Source of the DNA: Mesostigma viride
Lineage: Eukaryota; Streptophyta; Mesostigmatophyceae; Mesostigmatales; Mesostigmataceae
Reading direction: 5' to 3'
Assembly (NCBI GenBank): GCA_009746045.1
Contig: RPFO01000065.1
Span: forward strand, 8,653,542-8,717,541
Length of the DNA stretch: 64,000 bases
A model generated the notes under the pieces. That model was given only the letters and a program-made list of their open reading frames with translations, was not told where the DNA came from and searched no databases. A program made the position numbers and the translations under genes. Within the stretch, counting starts at the first letter, position 1. The number at the start of each line of letters is the position of its first letter. This document shows, piece after piece, positions 51,380 through 62,612 of the stretch.

Positions 51380-52655
51380 CCGGCCAGTGTGGCTGCGAAG
51401 CTGCCGGCACACCCTCGTCCGTTACTACTTGCAACATCGCCCATTGCTCCCTCCTCGGACGCTCGGCCGGCCTGCCGCCCAGATCTTTGACCCCACCGCT
51501 GTGACCGACCCCATTCACGACCTCCTTAAGGACGCCGTCGAGCAGTGGCTCACGTGACTCGCCTCATCGCTGCATGCAGATGTCGGGCAGCCCTGGGTCA
51601 GCACGCTGAGTGCCGAGCTCTGAACCATCTCCACTGCCACCTCCACCCAGGCTCCTCGCCTCCTCCACCGCCACCACCCCCACTGGTCACCGACGCCATC
51701 ACCGCCCAGCTCCGCGACATCGACCAGCGCCTCAATCTAGGACAACCGGCCATCGCCATCGAGTGCCAGCAAAACACCGCCGGCCTCACCGCCCAGGCGG
51801 TGAAAGACATTGCCGCCTTGGAAGCCAGCCCCCGGCCGCTGGCCCGGCTGGCGATGCCCCTCCCACCCAGACCCAGGGGCGGACATGCTCAAGCAACACA
51901 CTTGGCACCTCCACCACCTCCACCACCTCCGCCGTCGCTGCACAGCTCCAGCACCAGACGCTCGACCTCCACGAGGAGGCCGAGCTCGCCACTTAGCGCA
52001 GCCTTAACGTCATCGTCAAGAACTTCGACCTGGTGGAAGGTGAGAATTCCGAGAAGCTTGCAGAGGCGTTTGAGAAGGAAATCCTTGCATGGTCGCATGG
52101 GCCTCCTTGGTGAGATCAAGCTGGTCGCCCACCGCCTTCCCCGCTCGCGGGGTTTAAGGGAGGGGTGCCTCCACTTCTGCTCATCTTTGAGAACCCGGCG
52201 GACAAGGTTTCGTTTCTCAGACGCCGCAAGCGGCTCGAGAAGAATCCCTTCACCTCAAGTGGACGATGACTTGACCCTGGCGCAGCAACAACTTACAACG
52301 GCGACGGGAGCTATGGCCGACCTACCTCCAGCTCCGGCAGACCGGCGGCGGGGCCAGCCGTTGTGCTCAGAAAGGGGGCGGCCATCTACGTCAGCCACAA
52401 GCCCTGGCAAGCGACCCCCGCGGCCCCAGCACCTCCAGACACCCCAGCTTAGGGGAATACAACAGTGCTCAGTGTGAGTCAGGCTTAGAGTAGCCACCGT
52501 GGCCTTGTACACGTAAGCCTATACTATAGCCCCAATACTATAGACCAGTTGATGCCTTCATGCATTACTTAATTAAAGACATGTACATTTGTGCCTATAC
52601 GATGTGCCCCACACCAGACGGTCAATGCCTAGCTTTATCTAGTTATGCTGTGCCC
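51380..52655 (+). mobile_element. half-LINE copy B, degenerate
   Basis: Broken ORF1 blocks (ITAQLRDIDQRL, NTAGLTAQAVKDIAA, DDDLTLAQQQL) in several frames, then the family 3' UTR (GATGCCTTCATGCATTACTTAA, GTGCCTA) to about 52655, where copy C begins. The start is uncertain. Confidence 0.75.
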
Positions 52656-53262
52656 ATGTGCTGACAGAGAGATCATTATACAACAAACCACGAGCCACAA
52701 GCCATGCACGAGGTAGTGATGGCTGACGGCGGAGCTCATAACTTTCACGTTTGGGCACCAAATTCGGCTGTGAAGTATCACAATCGCTTCGTCTTTCTAA
52801 GACGCACACGCTAATATAGTTTTCCGAAGCTATTACGTAATTAATATATGACGAGCAAACGCTCCTCGACGCATCGCAGCCTGGCGGCTGCGCTAAGCCC
52901 TGAAAATACGTCTGTGCGCAGCTCGACCGGCTGCAGCTAAGTTCGCCCTCAGGTCCGCTAGGCAGCGGTGGCACTACTCGCGCACTGGTACGTGGTCGCC
53001 GATCGAACCCGAGCCCAGTCTTAATGCCTTGCCCTCTGCATCCCCTGAGCCCAAACGCAGCCGCCCAGCCGAACCTTAGTAGCCGGTCTGCCTGAGCGCG
53101 ACTTTGACGTCGACAGGTTGTTTTCCACCTTTGCCGTCAACAGCCCCAGCTATTTCGACATGCCAGGTCCATCAAGATACTGGAGCTCGTGTTTTATGGG
53201 TCGTATACATACGCCTCCCTTCTTGACCTGTGCCAGCGCCTCCGAACCCATCACCGCCTCCG

Positions 53263-54614
53263 CCAGTGATTGGCCATACGCAATACGCGTCGTACGCGGC
53301 CCCAGGTGTATAATGTATAATACGCGGTGTATACGCTGATCGTACGCTAACCGTTGAAAACCCCTTTTTTGGCATGATTTTGAGGGGTTTTCAACATTCT
53401 GAGCAACCAAGCATAGTCTGCTGTTGTTTTTCCATACCTTTTGCCTATACATGACATATATAGCATGACCTTGGCATTGCCATCACTACCTAAATACAAG
53501 CATAGTTTCTACTAACGGTCTAACTTGATAGTTTCTCTTCAAAATCGAGACAACATGCAACTAAGTATCAATACCAGTATCAATGCACAACTCACTGGAA
53601 AGGATAATAGATTTGTAGAACTCAAGATATGCATGCACTATAAATTGCCCCAAGGTGTCGATGACATTGAAGGGCGTCGATGGCATTGAAAGGCGCAAAT
53701 GAATGCACTTCGCACAGCTCCTCGTCCAGCTGCTCTTTGCTGAGCTAGCCCAAAAGGTGCGGGCAAATTACCGTCGGTGGATTGGCCCTTTGATGATCCG
53801 CTTGGCCCAGCCGCCCCAGCAGCGCGCCCGAGGTGTTGCTGGCATGAGCGGACACCCAGTTAAAGGCGTCGGTTTCTACAACGTCTGCAAGCCTGTCTTT
53901 AAGTGCCGCCCGCACATCAGCCTGCTTCTTGGCGTCACTACTAGTCGCCTTCCTCTTCCTGGTATTGCTTTCCTTCTCCGCCTGCTCGACCAGCAGCCTG
54001 TAACGGAGTACTCCATCATCCATGTAGTAGTTATTTGTCTGCTGCCCATTCTTGAGGATGCGCTCTTTGCTAATGTATGTCCAGACAGTTTCGGATGTGG
54101 CCTCTTCTTCATCGGGCCGCACATCATCATCGTGTTCCATTGACTCATTCGTGTCAGCCATGCCTGGATGTCGATATGCTACGATATAGGTGCCAGACGA
54201 CCACGACGTTGCTGGCACACCTTATCACCTTCTTGATCCAGATAAATAGGTGTACGTTTATTCCAAATATACTGTTGCTTATCACCTTCTTGATGATGAA
54301 TCTTCAGCCTTCCCGCCTTCACCTTCCCGCCTTCACAAGTCACAATGAACGCGCTTTTAGCTTTAGTGCACTATACACTAGCTAGCTCATCACGCAATTA
54401 TTTGTTCCTACTACAGGTCGGCGCGCCGCAGTCTAGGCAAGCAAATGCACCCACCTCGTAAGCCAAAAATATGCCAAAAATACGCGAAAATACGCAAAAA
54501 TACGCAAAAATACGCGTTTGCGTATGAAAGTACCCCATTTTCATACGCGCCGCGTGCGTATCGCGTATAATACGCTTCATACGGCGTATAATACGGCGTA
54601 TGGCCAATCACTGG
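53263..54614. mobile_element. DNA transposon, 1,352 bp, 19-bp perfect TIRs
   Basis: Starts CCAGTGATTGGCCATACGC and ends with its exact reverse complement. The 6-bp CCTCCG is repeated outside (53257-53262, 54615-54620). Removing it reconnects ORF1 of copy C. Subterminal regions are rich in TACGCGTAT motifs. The superfamily is not recognised. Confidence 0.85.
53745..54161 (-). CDS. unknown ORF carried by the 53263-54614 transposon
   Basis: 138 codons from MADTNESMEHDDDVRPDEEE to a stop, with an acidic N-terminus, a middle segment NNYYMDDGVLRYRLLVEQAE and a basic stretch RKRKATSSDAKKQ suggesting a nuclear or DNA-binding protein. It is the only long coherent ORF in the element. No known transposase motif is recognised; it may be an accessory protein or a fragment. 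Confidence 0.45.
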   Translation of the reverse strand: MADTNESMEHDDDVRPDEEEATSETVWTYISKERILKNGQQTNNYYMDDGVLRYRLLVEQAEKESNTRKRKATSSDAKKQADVRAALKDRLADVVETDAFNWVSAHASNTSGALLGRLGQADHQRANPPTVICPHLLG

Positions 54615-56223
54615 CCTCCGCAATGGAGTTGATGGCCGGTTTTCCCACCGCGGACGTAACCACGGCTGCCCGGTTGGTCCCGACCGCGCCTTCAGCTCGC
54701 CAGTCGCCGCCCTCGATCTTTACCATCCGGCCGAGTTCAGCGCTCTGCCGAAGACCCGTCTGGGTCCCCTCCCCCTTGACCGAATCCACCTTGATCCTCC
54801 TCCACCTTCAAGAAGCCATCTCACAGCACGTGACGCCCCTCATAGTAGCTGCAGATCATTGTTGCAGCTCAGTGCATGTGGGCCGCGCGCACGCTGGCTG
54901 GTGTGCTCCCGGCCCGTCATCCCCACCGCCATGCACCGCCACCCTCTTCGCCTCCACATGCCCCCGGCCCCCCCCACCGACTCCACCGACTCCATCACCG
55001 CCCAGCTCCGTGACATCGACACGCGCCTCCCGGACAACGCCATCGCCATCGGATGCCTGCAAAACACCGCATGCAGGCATCACCGCCCAGGCGGTGAAGG
55101 ACATTGCCGCCAAGCCAGCGGGCCTGGCTGGTGATGCTCGATCCTCCCATCCCAACATGGGGGAACAGGCTTAATTGCAGCACAACACCAGGCTCCACCA
55201 CCTGAGCCGCCGTCGCGCACAGCTCCAGCGGCAGACGCTTGATATCCGCGAGGAGGCCGGGCTCGCCAAGCGCAGCCTTAACGTCATTGTCAAGAACTTC
55301 GACATAATTGGCGCGGAAGGTGAGAATTTCGAGAAGCTTGCACAGGCGTTTGAGAGCAAAATCCTTGATCGCATGGGCCTTCTTGCATGGTGAGATCAAG
55401 CTGGTCGCCCATGCACCGGCTTCCCCGCGCGTGGGGTGAGGCAGGGGCGCCCCCGCTTCTTCTCATCTTCAAGAGCCCATCGGACAAGATTTCGTTTCTC
55501 AGACGCATTGAACAAGCGAGTCGAGAAGAATCCCTTCACCTTGGACGATGACTTGACCCTGGCGCAGCAACAATGGCGATTGGCGACGGGAGCTATTGAT
55601 GGCCGACCTACCTGAGTCCAGCTCCGGCAGACCGTGGCGGGGAAGCCGGTGTACTGGAAGGGGGCGACCATCTACGTCGGCCACAAGCCCTGGCAAAGCT
55701 ACCGGCCCCCCGCTGCCCCAGCACCTAGCTCCAGACGCCCCAGCTTAGGTGATACAGCAGTAGTAGTGCATGTAGAATAGTCAGGCCTATAGCCGTGACC
55801 TTGTACACATTGTACGCCTGCTACAGGCCCGGCTATGTACCAGACATGATGCCTTAGCATTATTTAACCCTTAATTTGTACTGAGTCCGTTTTCGTGGCG
55901 CCAGTTGAACTCGCGCCACTCTAACGGACTGAGTTTGTGGCAGAACCAGGCGCCGCGCCAAAAATAATTCAACGGTCAAACCTGGGGGGATCGAAAGATC
56001 TAGACGTAAGCTATGCCTGGCACTATTCAGACCGTACGTACTTTGGACAACTGGCCAGGGAGATATACTCAATCAAAGTTGGGGGGGTACCATGGTCAAA
56101 CGGGACCGACGTGAATGAAAATAATTGACGTCCGCGGCTATGGCGGTGCAGGCAAATGACTGGTACGAGAGCATGGCTTGGAATTTTGAACTCAAATTTT
56201 GTAGTAATTATCCTTGAGTGTTA

Positions 56224-56490
56224 AACGCCTTAATTAGCCGACGTCTTGAGCCCACCTCACATTTGTAGCATAAGCTATGCGTCAGCCTACCTATGGTATT
56301 GCACTGGTTGTATTGCACCCACAGTGTTGCGCCCCGGCACCATGCCGTGGAGAGAGCGCTCTGTGGCCTGCCCACCTGCGGCAGTGAGAGAAGCTAGGGC
56401 GCCCTCCCTCCTTCTCGCTGTGTATATAGGGTTGAAGGTTCCTTTACTCTGTATTGGCACCCACGTGACGCAGTCACGTGCTTATTAATA
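56224..56490 (+). mobile_element. short retroposon nested in the piggyBac-like element
   Basis: A perfect 14-bp duplication ATCCTTGAGTGTTA flanks it (56210-56223, 56491-56504), which points to target-primed insertion. An inverted relative lies at 25695-25957. No ORF. Confidence 0.8.
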
Positions 56491-56943
56491 ATCCTTGAGT
56501 GTTATAAAGGTTATATCTCTGGCCGTGAAGCGTCTGGATGTGCGCAAGTATGTCTCTAGGTTCTAATCGGTGCAGCAGATCCTGTCAGCGGCCAGGCGGT
56601 GACAGTGCGTATGCTACCTGTTGTTCGGCAGCAAACGTCCATATATTCAATATGGCAGTGCGCGTGGATAGACTTGTTACGTTATTCTTGACATGTTTTA
56701 TTAGCGATGACGGCCAGGAAAGGTTCGAGGCTATGTCCGTGAGGTGGGAGTGATGGCTCCCGCACAGCAGGTAATCTGCGGTTTCGACCTGGTACGTATT
56801 AACATGTTAGCGTTTATACATTACAGTACGAAGTCGTCCTATCGTTTATAAACTAGTTGTAGACATGTAATCGATGGTTTTTGCTTGTCGTTTTGTTGCT
56901 TTAGTGCTTGTACGCGTTCGCTTGTGATGGTTGGGGAATACCA

Positions 56944-57201
56944 CTATGTCACGCAGATTTTGGACCAGATTTGATTGCTATTAGCTAAGGCTTCAACGAA
57001 ACCAGTGAAGTAGCGTTTGGTATTGTCTCTTAACATGGTGGGCTTGATAACGGGATGCTTTTCCCTGCACAGACATAGCGAGACAATTGGTTTTCTGGCC
57101 AGCTCTAGGCATTGCTTCTTGGTTTGCTGGCCCAAGTTATCCTTCTGCTTGTGCGTCCATATTGCATGCAAGAAACATGAATGGCCAGGGCCTGCTTGCA
57201 T
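56944..57201 (-). pseudogene. ORF fragment in the piggyBac-like element
   Basis: An 85-codon open stretch (HKQKDNLGQQTKKQCLELAR; IKPTMLRDNTKRYFTGFVEA) with protein-like composition. It might be a transposase remnant, but no catalytic motif is recognised. Confidence 0.25.
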
Positions 57202-58439
57202 GGAAGCACAACCAGGTGAGTTCTTTTGTTTTCTCTATCATTGCCAATCATTGGAATTGCTTTATAGTGTGTTGGATGCATTGATAATGTAGCTCCTTGT
57301 GAACCCGTTATACGCTTGGTTTTGGGCCTTGGCACAAGCTTTATACTTGTTGTATAGCATGCTGTTGTGATTTTTAAGCTGGAAATGTGTCTGGGAATCC
57401 ATGTGTGGCCATCTATGATGTTTTGTGCCACGTTGGAATTGAATGCCTACTATACGGTAGTGCTACCAAAACACCCCAAAATAACTGCACCCGTTATAAC
57501 GGTCTGAGTTATTTTGGGCTGTATGCTAGCTAGCCTGTGCAGTTCTATGGCATGTCATGTTGTGAATGCATCTATGGCATGCTTGTGATTATCTTAAACT
57601 CCCCTCAAAGGGCCAGGGTCAGCAGATTTTGAGAAATGGTCCATGTTGCATTATATATCTCTTGAACCCCATCTGCACCGTACCCCCTTGGGGGGGGTGC
57701 TATTTATAGCAGCTGTGGGGCATAGGTATATGTGACCAATGACATGACCCCAAAGTTATTTGATATAAAAGCATCCTTGGTTCCAAGGGTGGGCCAGAAA
57801 ATGTTATTTGGCTAGATACTCTCATACTTACTAAGATGCCCATACTCAGTCCGTTCTGGTGGTTCCAGTTGACACAATTGAAGGGTTAATCATGTACATG
57901 TGTGCCTATATGATGTGCCACTCACCAGATTGATGCCTAGCTTTATATCATTATGCTGTGCCCATGCAGGGATCGAGTTACTCTCTGCTGCATGAGACGC
58001 CATGCCCTGGCTAGCTAGCCTTTGTATCTGAGCCATGCATGATGATCTTCCCCCCTATGTCGGCCGGCGCCTTTAGGTAGGTGCCTGAATACATCGTGGT
58101 GTGCAGGTGCACTTTGCATGTGAAGTTTAGAGCAGGTGAAGTTTACACCAGGGCTATGTACCCTTGCAGGATCGAAGTAGCCCAGAGTGCATTAAAAGCC
58201 ATACACCCCTTCTCAGGGTTATGTGCTACATATACTCCCTGACGGAGTTATGTTCCACCAATTCAATTCAATTCAATGCAGAGAGCTGGTCTCTGCTGAG
58301 ACGCCGCGTACGCACCCCGGCTATAGCGGGCTATAGCCATCAATTGCCTAGCCATAATAATCTTCCACCCCATGCCAGGCCTTATGAGCTCTGCAATACA
58401 TCATGGTAATGTAGGCATACGTGCATGGCCACGTCGCTA

Positions 58440-58720
58440 AGCTTTTCTAGTCTACACTACTGCCATATAATCCCCTACTAGGCTGAGGTGGCTGGGGCGG
58501 CAGGGGTCGCCTGCCAGGGCTTGTGGGCGACGTAGTAGATCGATGTCCGCCCCCTTCAGTAGACCGGCTTCTTCCCTGCCGCGTCTGCCGGCCAGAGCTG
58601 GAGGTAGGTCGGCCATAGCTCCCGTCGCCGTTGTGCGCTGCGTCAAGGTCAAGTCGTTGTCCAGCGTGTAGGAGGCCCCCCCCTCCGTGGCATGCCCATG
58701 AGCATGACATGCAAGTACTT
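58440..58720 (-). mobile_element. half-LINE fragment D (ORF1 3' end)
   Basis: Degenerate ORF1 C-terminal block (LTQRTTATGAMADLPPAL) and the start of the family 3' UTR in reverse orientation. Confidence 0.6.
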
Positions 58721-58839
58721 ACTTACTTAGTCCGACTGAATTTGAGGCTCGATCGATCGACGCGAAAGCCTGATCGATCTGATCAGACGCAAAAGTTCTG
58801 AGCTCCACCGTCAGCCATGTCCGCCGGCGCGTCCCCCAT

Positions 58840-59045
58840 GCCGGGATCCCCTTAGTTGGGTTGAACCCGAGACAGCATGGTGGTAGCGCATCAAGTGCCC
58901 TTGTTGAGGCACCTAGAGCAAGTGTTGCTTCACTGATGTGTACATTCCACTCTTGCAGGAAGTAGCCCAGAATGTCCCTTCTCCGGGATATGTGCTACAT
59001 GTACTCCCAACGGAGTTATATATGTTACTAATTAAATAATTAATG
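58840..59045 (+). mobile_element. half-LINE 3' UTR fragment
   Basis: Contains the family end motif TGTGCTACATGTACTCCCAA and a TTAATTAA-type tail. Probably the displaced end of copy B or another truncated copy. Confidence 0.55.
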
Positions 59046-59527
59046 TCCATTAATTCGTGGCTCGCGGCTGACCATTAATTAATTAATTAATTATCAACAT
59101 CACTCCGTTGGGAGTAGATGTAGCACATAGCCCTGAGAAGGGGCATATGGCTTTTAATACATTCTAGGCTACTTCATGCAAGGGTGGGAATGTAAGCTAC
59201 CCCTGCTCTAGGTGCACCAGGGCACCCGCACCCTCATGGTCTATCACGCTATGCCCGGGTAAGGGGGGAGCATGCCTGTGAGGGGGAAGATCATCATGGC
59301 TATACAAAAACTAGAGCGTGGCATGCATCTCAGCAGAGAGCAGCTCTCTGCATGGGCACAGCATTACTAAATAAAACTAGGCATCGTCTGTCCAGAGTGT
59401 GGCTCATCATAGGCACACATGTACATGATTACATAAAGCGCGTGGCTTAGCTGGAATAGGGCCTCTAGGAGGCGTACATGTACATGGCCACGGTCTATCT
59501 ATTCTACACTACTACTGCTGTATTCCC

Positions 59528-60816
59528 CTAAGCTGGGGCGTCTGGAGTCGCTGGGGCCGCGGGGGTCGCCTGCCAGGGCTTGTGGCCGACGTAGATGGCC
59601 GCCCCCTTCCAGTACACCGGCTGCCCCGCCTTGGTCTGCCGGAGCTGGAGGTAGGTCGGCCATAGCTCCCGTCGCCGTTGTTGCTGCGCCAGGGTCAAGT
59701 CGTCATCAAGGGTGAAGAGAGTCTTCTCGAGCCGCTTGCGGCGTCTGAGAAAAGAAATCTTGTCCGCCGGGGTCTTAAAGGTGAGAAGGAGCGGGGGCGG
59801 CCCTGCCTTACCCCGCGCGCGGGGAAGGCGGTGGGCGGCCAGCTCGATCTCACCAGTAAGGCCCATGCGATCAAGGATTTCTCTCTCAAAAGCACGCGCA
59901 AGCTTCTCGGAATTCTCACCTTCCTCCATCTTGAGATTCTTGACAATGACGTTGAGGCTGCGCTTGGCGAGCTCGGCCTCCTCGCGGAGGTCAAGCGTCT
60001 GCCGTTGAAGCTGGGCTGCGACGGCGGAGGTGGTGGAGGTGGTGTGTTGCTTAAGCATGTCCGCCCAGGTGGTGATGGGAGGAGCATCGCCGGCCAGGCC
60101 AGCCGGGGCTGGCTTGGCGGCAATGTCCTTCACCGCCTGGGCGGTGAGGCCTGCGGTGTTCTGCAGAACCTCGATAGCAATATGGCGTTGTCCTTAAGAC
60201 GCTGGTCGATGTCGCGGAGCTGGGCGGTGATGGAGTCGGAGGTGGAGGTGGTGGCGGTGCGCATGGAGGAGGCGAGGAGGTTGGAGGTGGCGGTGGAGAT
60301 GGTGGGGAGCTCAGCAGCCAGCGTGCCGCCAAGTGCCGCCACATCTGCAGCAATGGGCGTCACGTGCTGTGAGAGGGCGGCGTGGAGGTGGTGGACGAAG
60401 GTGGATTCGGTAATGGGGGCGGGGTGCAGAAGGTCCTCGGCCGAGCGCTTAGTGAGGGTAAAGAGAGCTGCGAGCTGAAGGCGGGGGCGAGACCAGCCGG
60501 CCAGGTTGGTGTCGACTGGGCGGTCTGAGACGCGGTGGGAAAACCGGCCGTCAACTCCGTTGCGAAAAAACTGGGTGTTGTAATTGAGTTGCTGGCACAG
60601 GGCCAGCAGTGAGGCGTGTGACCCGTAAAACACGAGCTCCAGTATCTTGATGGGTGGCATGTCGAAAAAGGCAGGCCTGTTGACGTCGAAGGTGGTAAAG
60701 AGCCTGTCGACGTCAAAATCGCGCTCAGACCAGCTCGGTTCGGCTGGGCGGCTGCGTTTTGGCTCAGGCGAGGCTGAAGGCGAGGCAGGAAGCCCGGGAG
60801 GGTGCTGGACGACCAC
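59528..60816 (-). pseudogene. L1-ORF1-like protein of half-LINE copy E, one frameshift
   Basis: Two overlapping frames, 60816-60130 and 60133-59528, form one roughly 430-residue protein broken by an indel near 60180. The N-terminal block (DFDVDRLFTTFDVNRPAFFD; LLALCQQLNYNTQFF) is of unknown function. Coil-like segments follow (ITAQLRDIDQRL; LDLREEAELAKRSLN). Then come an RRM-like core (LNVIVKNLKMEEGENSEKLA; LLLTFKTPADKISFLRRRK) and a C-terminal domain (LDDDLTLAQQQRRRELWPTY; PVYWKGAAIYV). This coil-RRM-CTD order is that of L1 ORF1p RNA chaperones. No ATG was found at the 5' end of the open frame, so the true start is unknown. Confidence 0.7.
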
Positions 60817-60857
60817 CAGTGCGCGACTAGTGGCAGCACTGCCTTCCGGCCCTGATG

Positions 60858-62612
60858 TCTAATCACCAAGAAAATGTCCTCAAATGAGGACATTTTCAAG
60901 CACGGATACCATGTGTAATAACTAACACATGTCAATAAATCCATGGGTACGGTATGGAACCATGTTCATTTATGATATGTTCAAGAGTTGCAATGCTTAA
61001 CATCCATGAAATATGCTCATTGTATAATTGTTTACGATTTATGAATGCAGGGGGGTCGCTATGCGAGTGACCAAATAGCACTCAAGTCAACAATATGCCA
61101 AGAAAGAAGGCATGGCCAGGTCATGGCTGGTCCTGAAAATGCACCCAGGGTGCCCACAACATGTCTATGTTACGCCCTCGCAGTCCTAGACCCTGCAGCC
61201 TGCCAGGGGGGGGCACAAAATGTAACTGGCAGCCAGGGACCATGGTGCAGGCCAAACAGCAGGTGTAAAGCTAGCTCAGTCCAAAGAGTGAAATATGAAG
61301 CAAATACTGCCAAGGTTAGGTCCATGATCGTTAGTAGAGGCTCGGCTGCCACCACGGTGCTAAACCATGATGCTGAACCCTTACGTTATATATAAAACAT
61401 ATACTGCAAAGAGGCACAAGTTGTAACACAAGCACAATGTAAACATGACAAGCTCAAGTTTCCAAGCCAGTCTTGATCACTTGGACATGAGTTGAAGCAT
61501 TAGAAACATATGGGCAATATACCAGCAAGCCTTGAAAAACTTCTCAGCAACAAGGCAGTATATGTGTTGAATCAAACTACCACATCGCAACTAAGCACAG
61601 CGACTTCTACTTGCTGCTGTTTTGATAACGCAAGGCCGTTTACCTTTTCAGTGACGCAACGGGAAAAGAAAGTACTGCCCAGCAAACTTCCGTTATTCCC
61701 CGGACATGAACGTAATCAAAACCACGAAGTTGGGCATTGAAAGCAACCGGAATTATCACGTCTGCGGGAGTTACAGGTTACAATCCGCTTAACTCGCTTA
61801 CTTAGAACGACGCGGTTGAGAATGACAGTCGGAACCTTGTTCTTGACGTGCGCCCAGGCCGCCAGCTGCGCGGGCCAGCTCAAGAAATATATATTAAAGG
61901 ACGGCGACGCGTGGGAAGCACCCAGCCTTGCGGCAAAAGAAAAATATGGCTCGCGCTCGCCCTGGTTTTCGCCAGGCGCGACTGCGACATCACGACGAAA
62001 AAATAGAGACTCTTTGACGCATGCAACTGCCCAGGTCCCTCTTCTCCCCATGTCGCCCATAAACCCAGAAGCGTACCATAACCCATACTCGCGATATCCG
62101 CAGCGCCTGGGCGGAAAAAGAAATTGTAAAACCGAACTGCGATCTGACCTATCATGCGATCTACGTAGCTCTCAGATTTTCTTCAACAATGCCAAAATCC
62201 GTTCATGAACAAAATTTTCGACATATACAAAGCACCTGCACGTGAAGAATAGCATCTTCGAAATCACTAGGTGACGATCTAAAATGCTGTCTTCGTCCGG
62301 GGCAAAATAATGCCCTATAACATTCAGGCAAGCCTCGGAACTGGCACGACCCCATAGCCGCCACTCGACAAAACACTCGATTGCATTGCGATGTTCTTGC
62401 TGTTGTAGGTACTTTTCGTCGCCTCATATTTTCCAGGTACGGTCGACCCCTGTCGACCCCAGGGGCTTGGCGCGCTCAGTACCTATCCCAGTTTCGCGCC
62501 AAAACACACCAAGTGACCCTAGGACCAAATTTGGCGCCAAAACCACGCCCCTGACCCCCCCCGTCTCAAACGAGGACTATGTCCTCAAATGAGGACATTT
62601 GGTTTTTGGACA
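60858..62612. mobile_element. DNA transposon, 1,755 bp, with palindromic subterminal repeats
   Basis: The 6-bp CTGATG flanks it (60852-60857, 62613-62618). Removing it restores continuity with the 5' UTR seen at 63490-63530. Termini TCTAATCACCAAG and TGTCCAAAAACCAA (reverse complement) are followed on both sides by the palindrome TGTCCTCAAATGAGGACA. Two short ORFs (61045-61395, 61816-62208) are not recognised. Confidence 0.75.

Larger units (their letters stand above)
55868..57885. mobile_element. piggyBac-like element, 2,018 bp
   Basis: TTAA lies at both borders (55864-55867, 57886-57889). Ends are CCCTTAATTTGT on the left and, reverse complemented, CCCTTCAATTGT on the right. Copy B at about 52565 shows a related site without the insert. 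Direct and inverted copies of ACTGAGTCCGTT lie just inside the ends. No intact transposase, so probably non-autonomous or decayed. Confidence 0.8.
52674..58275 (+). mobile_element. half-LINE copy C, interrupted by two DNA transposons
   Basis: Own sequence is about 52674-53262, 54621-55867 and 57886-58275, roughly 2.2 kb in total. It carries the 5' UTR, a frameshifted ORF1 (LAKRSLNVIVKNFD; DDDLTLAQQQW) and a 3' UTR with an (ATTCA)n tail. It appears to sit inside the 3' UTR of copy B, which resumes at GCAGAGAGCTGG. Confidence 0.75.

Noticed and set aside
57017-57292. Plus-strand ORF of 91 codons in the piggyBac-like element
   Set aside because: Composition is not protein-like and it overlaps a more plausible minus-strand fragment; neither shows a known motif.
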